Assembly (NCBI GenBank): GCA_964651705.1
Contig: CAZYWZ010000003.1
Location: 1 to 64,000, forward strand
Reading direction: 5' to 3'
Source: JADLBR01 sp964651705
GTDB taxonomy: Bacteria; Verrucomicrobiota; Verrucomicrobiia; JADLBR01
Length of the DNA: 64,000 bases
In this document: in pieces, positions 27,261 to 35,578 of the stretch
Layout: every line of letters begins with the position of its first letter
How positions within the stretch are numbered: the first letter of the stretch is position 1
Notes under the pieces: generated by a model
What the model was told of the DNA's origin: nothing
The model's input: the letters and a program-made list of their open reading frames with translations, nothing else
Database searches by the model: none
Program-made: the position numbers and the translations under genes

Positions 27261-27465
27261 CCGTCCCGGGTCTCTGCCCCCAGCCGCCCTCGATCCGTTC
27301 ATCCAGGAGCCTCCTCGCATGCGGGCCGTCGTCAACCGCGGGGCGGCACCTCCCTCGCACACGCCCCCATGATCGCCGGTCAGGGTCGGGAGAGTTTCAC
27401 CGCGGCGCCCGCGTGGCGCGCCGGCCTACTGTTTCGGAGGGACCACCTCGCGAACTCGGGTGGAT

Positions 27466-27566
27466 GGGTTTCGGGATAATGACCTGCCCTGGGCGCGTTT
27501 GGCCCTGGGACTTGGCGGCGCCGCCAAACCAAGGGCTGGGGCGGAACCCCGCCGAAAGGAGACATG
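27466..27566 (+). promoter_or_regulatory. Conserved leader, copy 1
   Basis: A CGGGATAAT box (GATAAT at 27475-27480) starts a roughly 90-nt leader that ends in CGAAAGGAGAC before the start codon. The leader contains the perfect palindrome TTGGCGGCGCCGCCAA and a second hairpin built from GGGGCGGAACCCCGCC. A homologous leader precedes the next gene exactly 1000 bp downstream. No clear -35 hexamer is seen. Confidence 0.5.
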
Positions 27567-28190
27567 ATGGAATTGGCAAACTGGACCTGGTGGGCCATGG
27601 CCACGCTGGCCTTGGCCGGGGGTGCCTTTCTGGTACCCTTCCTGCTGAAGATGTTCGTACCCGTCATCATCGCTGACGTCGAGTTCTGGGACAATGACCT
27701 CACGGACATCGATGCCTTTGCGCCAAAGCTCCGCGAGGCTCTGGCGGCGACTGGTGAGTCTGCCCCAGACGGACCGATTCTCTTGGAGCAACGAGTTGAG
27801 GAAGTCCTTTCGTCAGAGAAGACGCTCTTGGCGCTAGCCGAGAAGCGCCCCGCTTGCGGCCTGCTGCGCCAATTGATCGACCATAACGGTCCGGTCGGTG
27901 CCCTCAAGTTCGGCGCAACGATCGGTAGTCTGACATTGGTGCAAATAGCGGTGGCGAGGTTGAAAGCGTCGTTCGGGGGAATCTCAGCACAGGCTCTCAA
28001 TATGGCACTGCGGGCGGCCGCCGAGCCGGGCAAGGAGACCATTCGGAATTTCTTGCGGGGAGAATTGCTAAGACTTGGCTACGATGGGCATGGCAAGCGA
28101 ATTGGTTTTCCGAAGGCGGGGCGAGCGGCGGAATCTGGCGCCAAGCCGGAGCCTCCCCCGCCCGACAAGCAGGAAGGGCTCGGCCGTTGA
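27564..28190 (+). CDS. Membrane-anchored protein of a leader-sharing pair, member 1
   Basis: 208 residues from ATG 27564 (27567 is the start shared with member 2), RBS AAAGGAGAC. The first 15 codons (MELANWTWWAMA) are nearly identical to member 2 at DNA and protein level and run into a hydrophobic helix (LALAGGAFLVPFLLKMFVPVII), so the protein is anchored with the bulk in the cytoplasm or periplasm. The remainder is only distantly similar to member 2: matches are EKTLL and an amphipathic C-terminal third. The C-terminus is Pro/Lys-rich. Function unknown. Confidence 0.55.
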   Translation: MMELANWTWWAMATLALAGGAFLVPFLLKMFVPVIIADVEFWDNDLTDIDAFAPKLREALAATGESAPDGPILLEQRVEEVLSSEKTLLALAEKRPACGLLRQLIDHNGPVGALKFGATIGSLTLVQIAVARLKASFGGISAQALNMALRAAAEPGKETIRNFLRGELLRLGYDGHGKRIGFPKAGRAAESGAKPEPPPPDKQEGLGR

Positions 28191-28268
28191 CCGATAGGAT
28201 CCAGTGCCGCGACCCATCTCCAGCCAGGAGCCGCCCTTCCCGGAAACCCACCGGGCGCGTCTGGCGCG

Positions 28269-28330
28269 CTATTCCGCAGGCACCTCGTAGATCCGCCCGC
28301 CCGGCCCGATCAGGTCCCTTGCCTCCCTGG
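28269..28330 (-). pseudogene. C-terminal tail remnant (LIGPGGRIYEVPAE)
   Basis: Minus-strand codons before TAG at 28269-28271 read REARDLIGPGGRIYEVPAE. The last ten residues match the tail after the AcrVA2-like gene. No start or body is present, so this is an isolated 3' fragment in the gap between the two leader-sharing genes. Confidence 0.45.
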
Positions 28331-28465
28331 GCCGGTCAGCAAGGACCCCCCAGCAAGCGAGATCCGAGGTAGGGCGCCGGCCGGCCTGTCACGGGACGAG
28401 GGGGCGCGGGCATCCCTCCGGCACCCTTCCTGTCGGCGACAAACCCACCGGGCTCCGATGGGATG

Positions 28466-28566
28466 GAATTCGGGATAATACGGGCTGCGGGCGCTCCCGG
28501 CCCCAGGGATTGGCGGACGCCGTCAACCCAAAGGCCGGGGCGGATTCCCGCCGAAAGGAGACCTGG
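28466..28566 (+). promoter_or_regulatory. Conserved leader, copy 2
   Basis: GATAAT at 28474-28479 and the following roughly 90 nt match the leader at 27466-27566, including a near-palindrome TTGGCGGACGCCGTCAA, the GGGGCGGATTCCCGCC hairpin and the CGAAAGGAGAC ribosome site. Conservation of this non-coding part is higher than that of the coding bodies that follow. Confidence 0.5.
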
Positions 28567-29136
28567 ATGGAATTGGCAAACTGGACCTGGTGGGCCATGG
28601 CCGCGCTGGCCTTGGCCGCGGGTGCTCTCCCCATATGCTGGGCGCTAATGAAAATGCCGCGGGTCGAGATCAACGGGATCTGGTTCTCGGAATTTGATCT
28701 CATGGACATCGACCGCTTCATTGCAGGAGTCAGCAGTTCCGACAGCCAAGATCTGGACCGGGTGCGCTTTCGTGACGTCGATCAATTCCTGAAGCATGAA
28801 AAGACGCTCCTGACCGTGGCACGTCTCATCCTCCATCGACGTCTCCTTTCGCAGGTGGTGGGGCTGGATCCCGGCAACGCGCTCGTCGTCGGCGCCCAAC
28901 ATGGTTGTCGTGTGTTGGTACGAATGGCGCTAAGGAGACTGACCATCCCCACATTCTACATCCAGCACGCCCTGTCGGTAACCGGCGATCCCCGGATCAA
29001 AGCAACGCTGAACAAGGTGTTATACGAGAGGGCACACCGGACCAGTCCGGTGCCGCAGCTGGACGATCTCCCAAAAGTGCGGATCCCGGCGGACGCGACC
29101 GAACGGGCCGGTGACGGTCCTGGAAGAGATAGGTAG
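28567..29136 (+). CDS. Membrane-anchored protein of a leader-sharing pair, member 2
   Basis: 189 residues from ATG 28567, chosen because it aligns with member 1 and has the same RBS; the frame is open to 28510. MELANWTWWAMAALALAAG gives the N-terminal membrane helix. The body is divergent from member 1 but keeps HEKTLL, a short central LVVGAQHGCRVLVRMALRRL segment and a C-terminal helix resembling member 1's. Two genes with one conserved leader and divergent bodies suggest rapid diversification or repeated recombination at the 5' end. Function unknown. Confidence 0.55.
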   Translation: MELANWTWWAMAALALAAGALPICWALMKMPRVEINGIWFSEFDLMDIDRFIAGVSSSDSQDLDRVRFRDVDQFLKHEKTLLTVARLILHRRLLSQVVGLDPGNALVVGAQHGCRVLVRMALRRLTIPTFYIQHALSVTGDPRIKATLNKVLYERAHRTSPVPQLDDLPKVRIPADATERAGDGPGRDR

Positions 29137-29185
29137 GGTCGCTGGCGACAGAAATCGTTCCGGCGGCCGAGGGACACCAGCGTCG

Positions 29186-29323
29186 CTATTCCGCAGGAAC
29201 CTCGTAGATCCGCCCGCCCGGTGGCCCGTCCTGGGCCGAGGCGTTCACCAAAACGGGTCGGATCCAGAGCAGCTTGAGCAGGCAGAGGCCGGGCCCGTGC
29301 GGCTGCAGCCGCCAGTGGCCCCT
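29186..29323 (-). pseudogene. In-frame C-terminal extension of the AcrVA2-like gene beyond a UGA codon
   Basis: After the TGA at 29324-29326 the same frame continues for 45 codons to TAG at 29186-29188. It reads RGHWRLQPHGPG, then LLKLLWIRPVLVNAS, and ends GGRIYEVPAE. An RRGHWx...W..P.(F/L)VN ending is what I recall for AcrVA2-type proteins, so the extension appears to be the genuine C-terminus cut off by a nonsense change (CGA to TGA would do). Confidence 0.6.
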
Positions 29324-30442
29324 TCACCAGTGGGACCGGACCGGCGGCCCGGTGCCGGCGGCGGGCCGCTCCTCGGCCAGGCCCGCCTCCGACACGAAGC
29401 GCACCCGGGTGAAACCCATGCGCTCCATCTCCCCGGCGAGAATTCTGCGCCTCTTCTCGGTCGGGGCCCTCTGGATCTTGTCGGCCAGCCCGGCGGGTGC
29501 CTCGGGCGGATAGCGCGGCTCGACGCGAGGGGCGCAGTGGACCAGGTAGAAGATCAGGTTGACCACCAGCGGCACCGCCTCCTCGATCAGCGGGCGCCCC
29601 CTCTCGAACTTGTCCTCGAAGTGCGCGCCCGGCCCCCCCGGATCCCCGGGCAGGCCGAGCCGGGCGTTGATCGCCCGGGACTGCTCGTAGTTGCTGATGT
29701 CCCGGCGCCTCTCCATCGAGCGCGATGCCTCCAGACCCCGGGCGAAGCAGTCGGCCAGAGAGTCTCCGGGATCGCCGAACAGGTACCAGTCGTAGGTTGG
29801 CTCCGCCAGCGACATCCACCCCGGCATCTCGTCGCGCGCGTCCTCCGGGGGCATGTTCATCAGCCGCGTCGTGACCGTCAGCCGGAGCGCGTCCCTGCCG
29901 CGCAGTTCCGGGGTCGCGGCGCCCGAGAACCTGTGGACGTAGGCGCCGTCGACCCTGTAGCGCCGTCCCCCGAACTCCAGCTCCTCGGAGAGCACCGTCC
30001 CGAAGGAGACGTGGAACAGGTCGTAGGGCAGCCTCAGCGCCTCCCACGGGACATCGCCGGCGTCGGTCCGGGCCAGCGCCGACGCCAGCCCCGGATCGAC
30101 CGAGAAGATCTGCCTCTCCCCATCCCAGAATCTCAGGAACTGCGTGAACTGCTCGATGGTGGTCTGGAACTGGCGGCTGTAGCCCAGCAGATCGGAGAAC
30201 CCCTCAACGTCGTCGGGCACCCCATAGTCGAAGGCCACCTCCCGCAGCCCCGTGGCCGGGTTGACCCGCCCGGCAGCCCGCCTGGCCCGCATGACCTCCA
30301 GCTTCTTCCCGAACATCGGATCGATCTGGAAGCACCTGATGGGATGGGTCGGGCTGATGGGTCGCATGTCGGGCTGGTCTCTGGCGCGGCCCATCGGCTG
30401 GGCCTGCCTGCCCAAGGGTATGGCGGGCCGAGATCCGGTCAA
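29324..30442 (-). CDS. AcrVA2-like protein, truncated by an in-frame UGA
   Basis: 372 residues to the first stop; start uncertain (TTG 30442, ATG 30394, 30367 or 30316; none has a good RBS). Landmarks are LPYDLFHVSFG, VVNLIFYLVHCAPRVEPRYP and a C-terminal VRSHW immediately before the stop. The conserved RGHW motif expected next lies just beyond the UGA. The overall order (central acidic beta domain, 'L.Y.L...AP...' helix, basic C-terminus) fits my memory of AcrVA2, an inhibitor of Cas12a production. Proteins with this C-terminus are widespread on plasmids and mobile elements, so anti-CRISPR activity is not established. Cytosolic. Confidence 0.5.
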   Translation of the reverse strand: MTGSRPAIPLGRQAQPMGRARDQPDMRPISPTHPIRCFQIDPMFGKKLEVMRARRAAGRVNPATGLREVAFDYGVPDDVEGFSDLLGYSRQFQTTIEQFTQFLRFWDGERQIFSVDPGLASALARTDAGDVPWEALRLPYDLFHVSFGTVLSEELEFGGRRYRVDGAYVHRFSGAATPELRGRDALRLTVTTRLMNMPPEDARDEMPGWMSLAEPTYDWYLFGDPGDSLADCFARGLEASRSMERRRDISNYEQSRAINARLGLPGDPGGPGAHFEDKFERGRPLIEEAVPLVVNLIFYLVHCAPRVEPRYPPEAPAGLADKIQRAPTEKRRRILAGEMERMGFTRVRFVSEAGLAEERPAAGTGPPVRSHW

Positions 30443-30665
30443 ACCGCAAGAGCGAGGGACCGGATGACCACCCGCTTCGGATCTGGAAGGCGACCGTCCG
30501 GGATGGGGTGGGCGCGGTCATCGCCCCGTGTCAACCTGAATCCGTGATCGGTCAATCTCGAATTAGGACACTACCTTCTGGCGGGGGGTGAGGCCCAAGA
30601 TCAGGGGAGATGATCCTGCAACCGATCCCGGCGACCCCCCGGTACCGCGGGAGACGCCCGCCCGG

Positions 30666-30850
30666 CTATCCCGCCGACGTCCCGTAGATGGGCCCGTCCG
30701 GCGCCGAGGCGTTCACCGTAACTGGCCCGATCCGGAGCAGCTTGACCAGGAAAGGCCGGGCGCGGGCGGCTGCACTCGAGCGCACTGGCCCCCGGAGGCA
30801 AGACCGCACACGAGCGACCGCCAACGGTCCTGTGCCGATGTCGAAACCCC
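30666..30850 (-). pseudogene. Fragment of a second AcrVA2-like gene (C-terminal tail only)
   Basis: Minus-strand sequence before TAG at 30666-30668 reads FLVKLLRIGPVTVNAS, then APDGPIYGTSAG, homologous to LLKLLWIRPVLVNAS at 29.2 kb. Upstream, RVQPPAPGL corresponds to RLQPHGPGL, but in a different frame, so at least one single-base indel separates them. Nothing upstream of about 30850 is recognisable. A decayed 3' remnant. Confidence 0.5.
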
Positions 30851-30875
30851 AAGGAACGCCAGGCCGACCCGCCGC

Positions 30876-31442
30876 CTACGATTCGGACCCCGATACCGAC
30901 GGCCGGACGTCCGGCTGCGACCGCGGCGCGACCCGGTGAGCCGGCCCGGGGGAAAGATCGCGTCTCATAACCGGCGTCTCGGACCTTCCGCGCGAAGAAC
31001 CGGCCCCTCGAGCCCTCCGATTCGTCGCTTTCTCAAACGGTACGCGGCCCGCCCCTGTCAGAATCCATGCCCCCCGGCCGCCGTGCCTCACGTACCCCTT
31101 GGTCTCGAGGACTTTCAGGATGGCGATGACGGTCTGGCGGCGGACTCCCAGAGCATTCGCCAGCCACTCGAGGTTCGGATAGTGGCCGTTTTCGTGCAGA
31201 TAGCGGTGCATCAGATCCGCCACCTGACGCTGCCTCGGAGACATCGGGGGCAATCCAGCCTCTTCGAGATCCTCGGGATGGTCCAGCAGGGGTTCTTCGC
31301 AGAAGGTATAGGGCTCCGTGCGTTCCATCAGTCCCACGAGCTGCATCAGGTCGGCGATCCCCTCGGGGTCCAATTTCGGGACGATCCGGAGGATCACTGC
31401 CCTGATGGTCGACACGGCCTCCGGTGACGGTGCGTAGCTCAT
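30876..31442 (-). CDS. Winged-helix (LexA-N-terminal-like) DNA-binding protein
   Basis: 188 residues from ATG 31442, which overlaps the upstream ATPase stop (ATGA) and has GGGAGG in front. Residues about 64-130 form a winged helix of the LexA DNA-binding type (MSPRQRQVADLMHRYLHENG, then ALGVRRQTVIAILKVLETKG and a GYVRHGGRGAWIL wing). There is no LexA protease domain; the tail is Arg/Ser-rich. Coupled to the ATPase and next to the recombinase, it may regulate or act in replication of a mobile element. Confidence 0.65.
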   Translation of the reverse strand: MSYAPSPEAVSTIRAVILRIVPKLDPEGIADLMQLVGLMERTEPYTFCEEPLLDHPEDLEEAGLPPMSPRQRQVADLMHRYLHENGHYPNLEWLANALGVRRQTVIAILKVLETKGYVRHGGRGAWILTGAGRVPFEKATNRRARGAGSSRGRSETPVMRRDLSPGPAHRVAPRSQPDVRPSVSGSES

Positions 31443-32965
31443 CGGCGGACCCTCCCCCTGCCGGCCCGGATCGGACAGTGGACCGCGGCATAGCGGCAGT
31501 CCGGGCACGACCGACAAAAAGAGAGCGGGTCGGGCCCCGCATCCGGTCCCTGGCCTCCAAGGTCCAAGATGCGGACCTGCCGTCCGGCGATCCGGCGACG
31601 CTCGTCCCACGCGCCAGGATGAATGATCCCCATCTGTCTCATGAGCCTTCCCACCCACGCCTCGTTTGTTCCGCCGAGCAGTTGGCCATCGACACCACTT
31701 TCGACCACGATCTTGCGCATTTCAAGGAGGACGTGCGCGGGACACACGCGCCGATATCCCCCTTGGCGCAGGCGGCGGACGGCGGCCCCGAGGACCGCGG
31801 CCGGAGTATCGAATATCTCCGGGGCGGCCGCCTGCACCGCGAGGGCCGTCTCCAGCCTCGCGGGCAGATCCCCGCCGGCGAGGCGGGCCAGCGCCCTCAA
31901 CGGGGCGGCGATCTCCTCCCCCCGGCCGGTGATCTCGGGGCATATCTCGGCGTAGGCCCGGGCGATCGCACCGACGTTGCGGAACGTCCACGTGTGGATC
32001 TCGTCCCTGAGATCGGCGGTGTCGAAACCCGGGTGGGGCGGCATCGCGATCCCCGGGGGCCTCGGCGCGGTCAGCACGCGGAACATGCGGCTGCCGAGGA
32101 TGTCGTCGGCCCCGCGCGTGTTGTTGATGACCTTGACCCCGAACAGGCACAGCCGCTCGGGGCACCTGGAGCGCATCGAGCAGATCAGCTTCACCGCCGT
32201 CGCCCGCGAATACGACACCTTCAGCGACTGGTTGAAATCGGAGTAATCCGCGCGTCGCCGGCCCCTGCGGCGGATGTCCTCACGATCGTCGAGCACCGTC
32301 ATGCCCCGGCAGTCGTCGATCAGCCGCATGATGCTGGCCGGCGACCCGCGCCCCACCGGTCGGGGGGCATTGGCCCCCAGATCCGCCATGGCGGCGCCCA
32401 GCCGCGACTTGCCGCTCCCGGGCTGCCCGGTCACCAGCAAGAGCGGCACCGCCTCGAACATCGCCTGCGAGTAGCTGGCGGCGACCGCCAGCGCCAGCAG
32501 GACGTAATCGTCTTCCCTCGGTAGCCACACCTTGGCGCGCAGATGCGCCTCGACGTCGGCCACGAGTTGACCGAGGCCTCGGCCCCCCGCACCCCCGCGG
32601 AGGTAGCGCTGGATGGAGGGTATCCTCCAACTGGCGCAGGGGCTGGCCCGGAAATCCGACCCAATCAGCGTCCCGTCGTCGAGCCGACACACCCCCTCTT
32701 CGACCGAGACGCCGCTCGGCAGCGGGGAGCACCGCGCCCTCAGGACGTTGCCATCGCTGCGGATCACCAGGGTCTGCCGGTGCTCCGTCCCGACGGCGCG
32801 GTCGCGCACCAGCGCCGTAACCGGGTAGTATAGCATGCCCCGGTGGTACCCATACCTGACGTCCGCGGGGTTGAAGTCCTCCCACTCTGGCGCGCGCCAC
32901 CCACCGCGCGGCTCCGGCGCCGACTCATCGACCAAACCGCCCATCGGATCCAAGGACATCTCCAT
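31439..32965 (-). CDS. Mobile-element P-loop ATPase with C-terminal Cys cluster
   Basis: 508 residues. Walker A is GQPGSGKS at 180-187, preceded by LLLVTG; Walker B is MTVLDD at about 222-227. The order (N-terminal beta domain, helical linker, ATPase with GSPASIMRLIDDCRGMTVLD) resembles the helicase-like ATPases carried by plasmids and integrative elements. Four cysteines near the C-terminus (FCRSCPDCRYAAVHC) could bind zinc. It starts 33 bp after the recombinase 2 gene and overlaps the winged-helix gene by 4 nt, so the three genes are one operon. Replication or element maintenance is likely. Confidence 0.6.
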   Translation of the reverse strand: MEMSLDPMGGLVDESAPEPRGGWRAPEWEDFNPADVRYGYHRGMLYYPVTALVRDRAVGTEHRQTLVIRSDGNVLRARCSPLPSGVSVEEGVCRLDDGTLIGSDFRASPCASWRIPSIQRYLRGGAGGRGLGQLVADVEAHLRAKVWLPREDDYVLLALAVAASYSQAMFEAVPLLLVTGQPGSGKSRLGAAMADLGANAPRPVGRGSPASIMRLIDDCRGMTVLDDREDIRRRGRRRADYSDFNQSLKVSYSRATAVKLICSMRSRCPERLCLFGVKVINNTRGADDILGSRMFRVLTAPRPPGIAMPPHPGFDTADLRDEIHTWTFRNVGAIARAYAEICPEITGRGEEIAAPLRALARLAGGDLPARLETALAVQAAAPEIFDTPAAVLGAAVRRLRQGGYRRVCPAHVLLEMRKIVVESGVDGQLLGGTNEAWVGRLMRQMGIIHPGAWDERRRIAGRQVRILDLGGQGPDAGPDPLSFCRSCPDCRYAAVHCPIRAGRGRVRR

Positions 32966-32998
32966 GATTCTCTCTCCTTTCCGTCTCGGGTCTGGGTT

Positions 32999-35092
32999 CT
33001 AGGCCACCTTGCGACGCAGGTCGGTCCGGACGGCGAGGTCGGCGACGACCTGCCTGAGGTCGGTTATCCCCCGGTCGAGAAAGCCGCGCAGCACCGGCAG
33101 CACCTCGGCGCAGGAGGCGGCGAACTCCCCCTGGGCCGACTCGTGAGCGGATCGGAACTGCTCGTAAGAGGCGAGCCAGATCTCGTGCTCCTCGGTGACC
33201 CGCAGGTGCGCGTACGCGCGACGCACGGTGGACTCCGCATCGTTCAATGCGAAGCTGGCGCGGATCCAGCCGCCCACCGGATCGGTCTTGATCAGGTGCG
33301 TCGCGACGATGTGGCGGATCGCGTGCGCACCAAACCCGCAGCACTCCGGAATGTGGATCTGGGACGCGAGCCTGACGATGTCGCTCAGGGTGCCGGGCAG
33401 CATGGGCGCGTGGGGCCCCGGCAGTTTCGAGCAAATCTGCTTCGCGAACCTGGGGCTGGGCCGGAAAAGGTAGTCGCAGCCATCGGCTCCCATCAGGTGA
33501 GGGCGATGCTCCCGGAGGTATTCCTCGATCAGCGGCCACAGGTTCCGGTGGACGGGGACGTCGTACCTGGGCCGTGCGGCACGAACCCTGGCGTTCTTGA
33601 AATCCTCGGCCTCGAACCGGAGTCTCCACGTGCCATCCTGCCGCCGATAGAGGTTGCCGCTTTGGTCCGCGCGATACGTCATGAACGAGAACATCCCGAT
33701 CCGCAGCGGATTGGAGGCCAGCATCTCGACCAGCAGGAGGTCCCTGAAGGCCACCGCGCGGGTCTTGGCGCACATGGAGGCGGGGGGCAATGCGCCGCGC
33801 ATGCTCTCGATCATGTCGAAGAGCGCCGACATGGGCCGGTCCAGAGCCAGGATGGCCTGGATCGGTTCGGACGGATCGCGACCGTTAACGACGGTCTGGG
33901 CGTTGCCGGCACTGTCAGGCAACGTCCTGCGGTTGCTATGGAATTCGTTGGCCGACTTGTTGCACCAAGATGCCCACCGGTGCTCCTTGTTCTTCAACCG
34001 GATGTGCCTGCCACGGAATTCTTCCGTTTCGGGCAGCATCGCGGCGATGATCGGGTAATCGGCGTACTTCACGTGCTGGGGGAAGTACCCCGTCCCCCCA
34101 CGGCACAGGGAGTACAGGAGATCCAGGAACTTCAGGGACAGGTGGGTATTCACCCCGCTCCTGTCCCTGAGGAATGCGATAAACCCCTGGGCGAGCTCGG
34201 GCCAAGTCAGCAGCGCCAGAGACAGGTCCTCCCGGCGCATCCCGCGTCCGCGCAGGGCGGGATCTTGCGCATCGGGAGCGAGCAAGAGCCACCCGAAGAA
34301 TCGGGCAAGGAGTTCTTTGACCATCCCGGCGGTCGGGCACTTGCCGCGTTTCACGGACCATGACTTGTTCCGCCGAATGCCGCCAACCAGCATCGGGGAG
34401 GTCTTGAATGTGACCAGATCGTTGAAATCGCTGGTCAGGCGCTCGGGCCAGTCCCGCGGCCTGAGGGCGTAGGGCTTCTTCTTGAGGCCGATGACCTTGT
34501 CCCGAAATCGGGTGCCGCCGGACACCTTGTCCTTGGTCCGCACCTTCCGGAGGCGTCCACTGAGGCAACCCGGCGGTGCCTTGAGCACGCTCTCGAGGAG
34601 GACGACCTTCGGCATCGCGCGGAGGGTCGGCCAGTAGCGGCCGTTCATCCAGCCGTTGACCGTCTTCTGGCGGCTGCCGATCGCCGCGGCGGCCTTCCGG
34701 ATGCTCACCTTCGCCGCTTCCATCAAGCGCTTCAGGGCTCCCGCGAAATCGCGGGGCAGGCCGGCGTCGACCTGCATGTCGAGGTAGGTCCTCCGCCACC
34801 GGTTCAACAGGTGGCGGGCGGTGTTCTTGCTGCTCTGTTTCTGCAGTGTCTCCAGATACCGCTCCAGGCGATCGGCGAACAGGTGCGCCATCTCGGTCCC
34901 GACGGCCGCGTGTTTGGACACGCCGGCGGTCTTGAGGAATCGGTTAAGGGCCGAGCACGCATTCCGGATCGTGCTGGGCTTGTCGCCGTCCTCCTGCATC
35001 CGCTGAACATGGCGGGCGCTCAGCGCGTCATATGTGATGGTTTCTTGGCCCGGCAGGGGCGCAGGGGTCCTCGTTGGTGTTGTGGTTTTCAT
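32999..35092 (-). CDS. Large tyrosine recombinase with internal HTH-like segment, paralogue 2
   Basis: 697 residues from ATG 35092, the start shared with paralogue 1; an upstream ATG at 35125 is also in frame. Catalytic residues are visible in NPLRIGMFSFMT, HAIRHIVATH and RAYAHLRVTEEHEIW. Here the position of the expected Tyr is occupied differently (HEIWLASYEQF, with Tyr a few residues on), so the nucleophile assignment is uncertain. The internal HTH-like segment reads SIRKAAAAIGSRQKTVNGWM. It is first in an operon with the ATPase and winged-helix genes, and 320 bp from the 3' end of tRNA-Ile2, a common integration target. Confidence 0.7.
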   Translation of the reverse strand: MKTTTPTRTPAPLPGQETITYDALSARHVQRMQEDGDKPSTIRNACSALNRFLKTAGVSKHAAVGTEMAHLFADRLERYLETLQKQSSKNTARHLLNRWRRTYLDMQVDAGLPRDFAGALKRLMEAAKVSIRKAAAAIGSRQKTVNGWMNGRYWPTLRAMPKVVLLESVLKAPPGCLSGRLRKVRTKDKVSGGTRFRDKVIGLKKKPYALRPRDWPERLTSDFNDLVTFKTSPMLVGGIRRNKSWSVKRGKCPTAGMVKELLARFFGWLLLAPDAQDPALRGRGMRREDLSLALLTWPELAQGFIAFLRDRSGVNTHLSLKFLDLLYSLCRGGTGYFPQHVKYADYPIIAAMLPETEEFRGRHIRLKNKEHRWASWCNKSANEFHSNRRTLPDSAGNAQTVVNGRDPSEPIQAILALDRPMSALFDMIESMRGALPPASMCAKTRAVAFRDLLLVEMLASNPLRIGMFSFMTYRADQSGNLYRRQDGTWRLRFEAEDFKNARVRAARPRYDVPVHRNLWPLIEEYLREHRPHLMGADGCDYLFRPSPRFAKQICSKLPGPHAPMLPGTLSDIVRLASQIHIPECCGFGAHAIRHIVATHLIKTDPVGGWIRASFALNDAESTVRRAYAHLRVTEEHEIWLASYEQFRSAHESAQGEFAASCAEVLPVLRGFLDRGITDLRQVVADLAVRTDLRRKVA

Positions 35093-35413
35093 ACGCCCCA
35101 AGGCATTATGCAGATTTTTTTTCATTTGTCCAGCCTTTTATTCGGTTATATTCGCCGTTTGGTATACTTTAATAAGATAAGAGATTTCGCAGATTCCTGG
35201 CATGCTGGCACACGGAGATTGGAACTGCTTGCCAGACAGCATGGCGCGACACGCGACAGCGTGCCGGCACCGGTGGTGGCGCCGTGTCGGCAGGCAATCC
35301 AGGAGCGCCCGAACGCCGTGCGAGGGGCGCAGAACGCGCCGTTTCAGTAGCGTCGGCGGGGCGTTTTCAGTATCGGCGTCGCAAGTGCCTGAGCGGCAGG
35401 GGCGGGGTAGAGA

Positions 35414-35486
<73 letters not shown>

Positions 35487-35503
35487 AAATATCTGAATTG
35501 CAG

Positions 35504-35519
35504 GCTATTACGGAATAGC
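35504..35519. repeat. Inverted repeat next to the integration site
   Basis: GCTATT (35504-35509) and AATAGC (35514-35519) pair around ACGG, between the tRNA 5' end and the integrase start. It lies where integrase or excisionase would bind and where a new tRNA promoter must lie. Confidence 0.35.
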
Positions 35520-35547
35520 AACTCCTCGGAAATCCCAAAAATCTTGC

Positions 35548-35571
35548 CCCCTGCTACCCGCTGTGCTACTT
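35548..35571. repeat. Arm-type repeat, left end
   Basis: CCCCTGCTAC (35548-35557) and CTGTGCTACTT (35561-35571) recur with the same 3-bp spacing at 46044-46067, near the other end of the element. The two TGCTAC half-repeats are what an integrase arm-binding site could look like. Confidence 0.45.
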
Positions 35572-35578
35572 TGACGGT

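Larger units (their letters stand above)
26556..27463. other. Gene-poor region with an AT-rich inverted repeat and a decayed minus-strand tail
   Basis: About 900 bp without a supported gene. It contains a perfect hairpin at 26834-26860. At 27221-27260 on the minus strand is a short frame ending GGGRIDEAPAR and stop, a degenerate version of the GGRIYEVPAE tail found at 28269 and 29186. Composition otherwise matches the surroundings. Confidence 0.45.

Noticed and set aside
29324..29326. UGA as selenocysteine codon in the AcrVA2-like gene
   Set aside because: No SECIS-like hairpin is evident and relatives are expected to have Arg at this site; a nonsense mutation is simpler.
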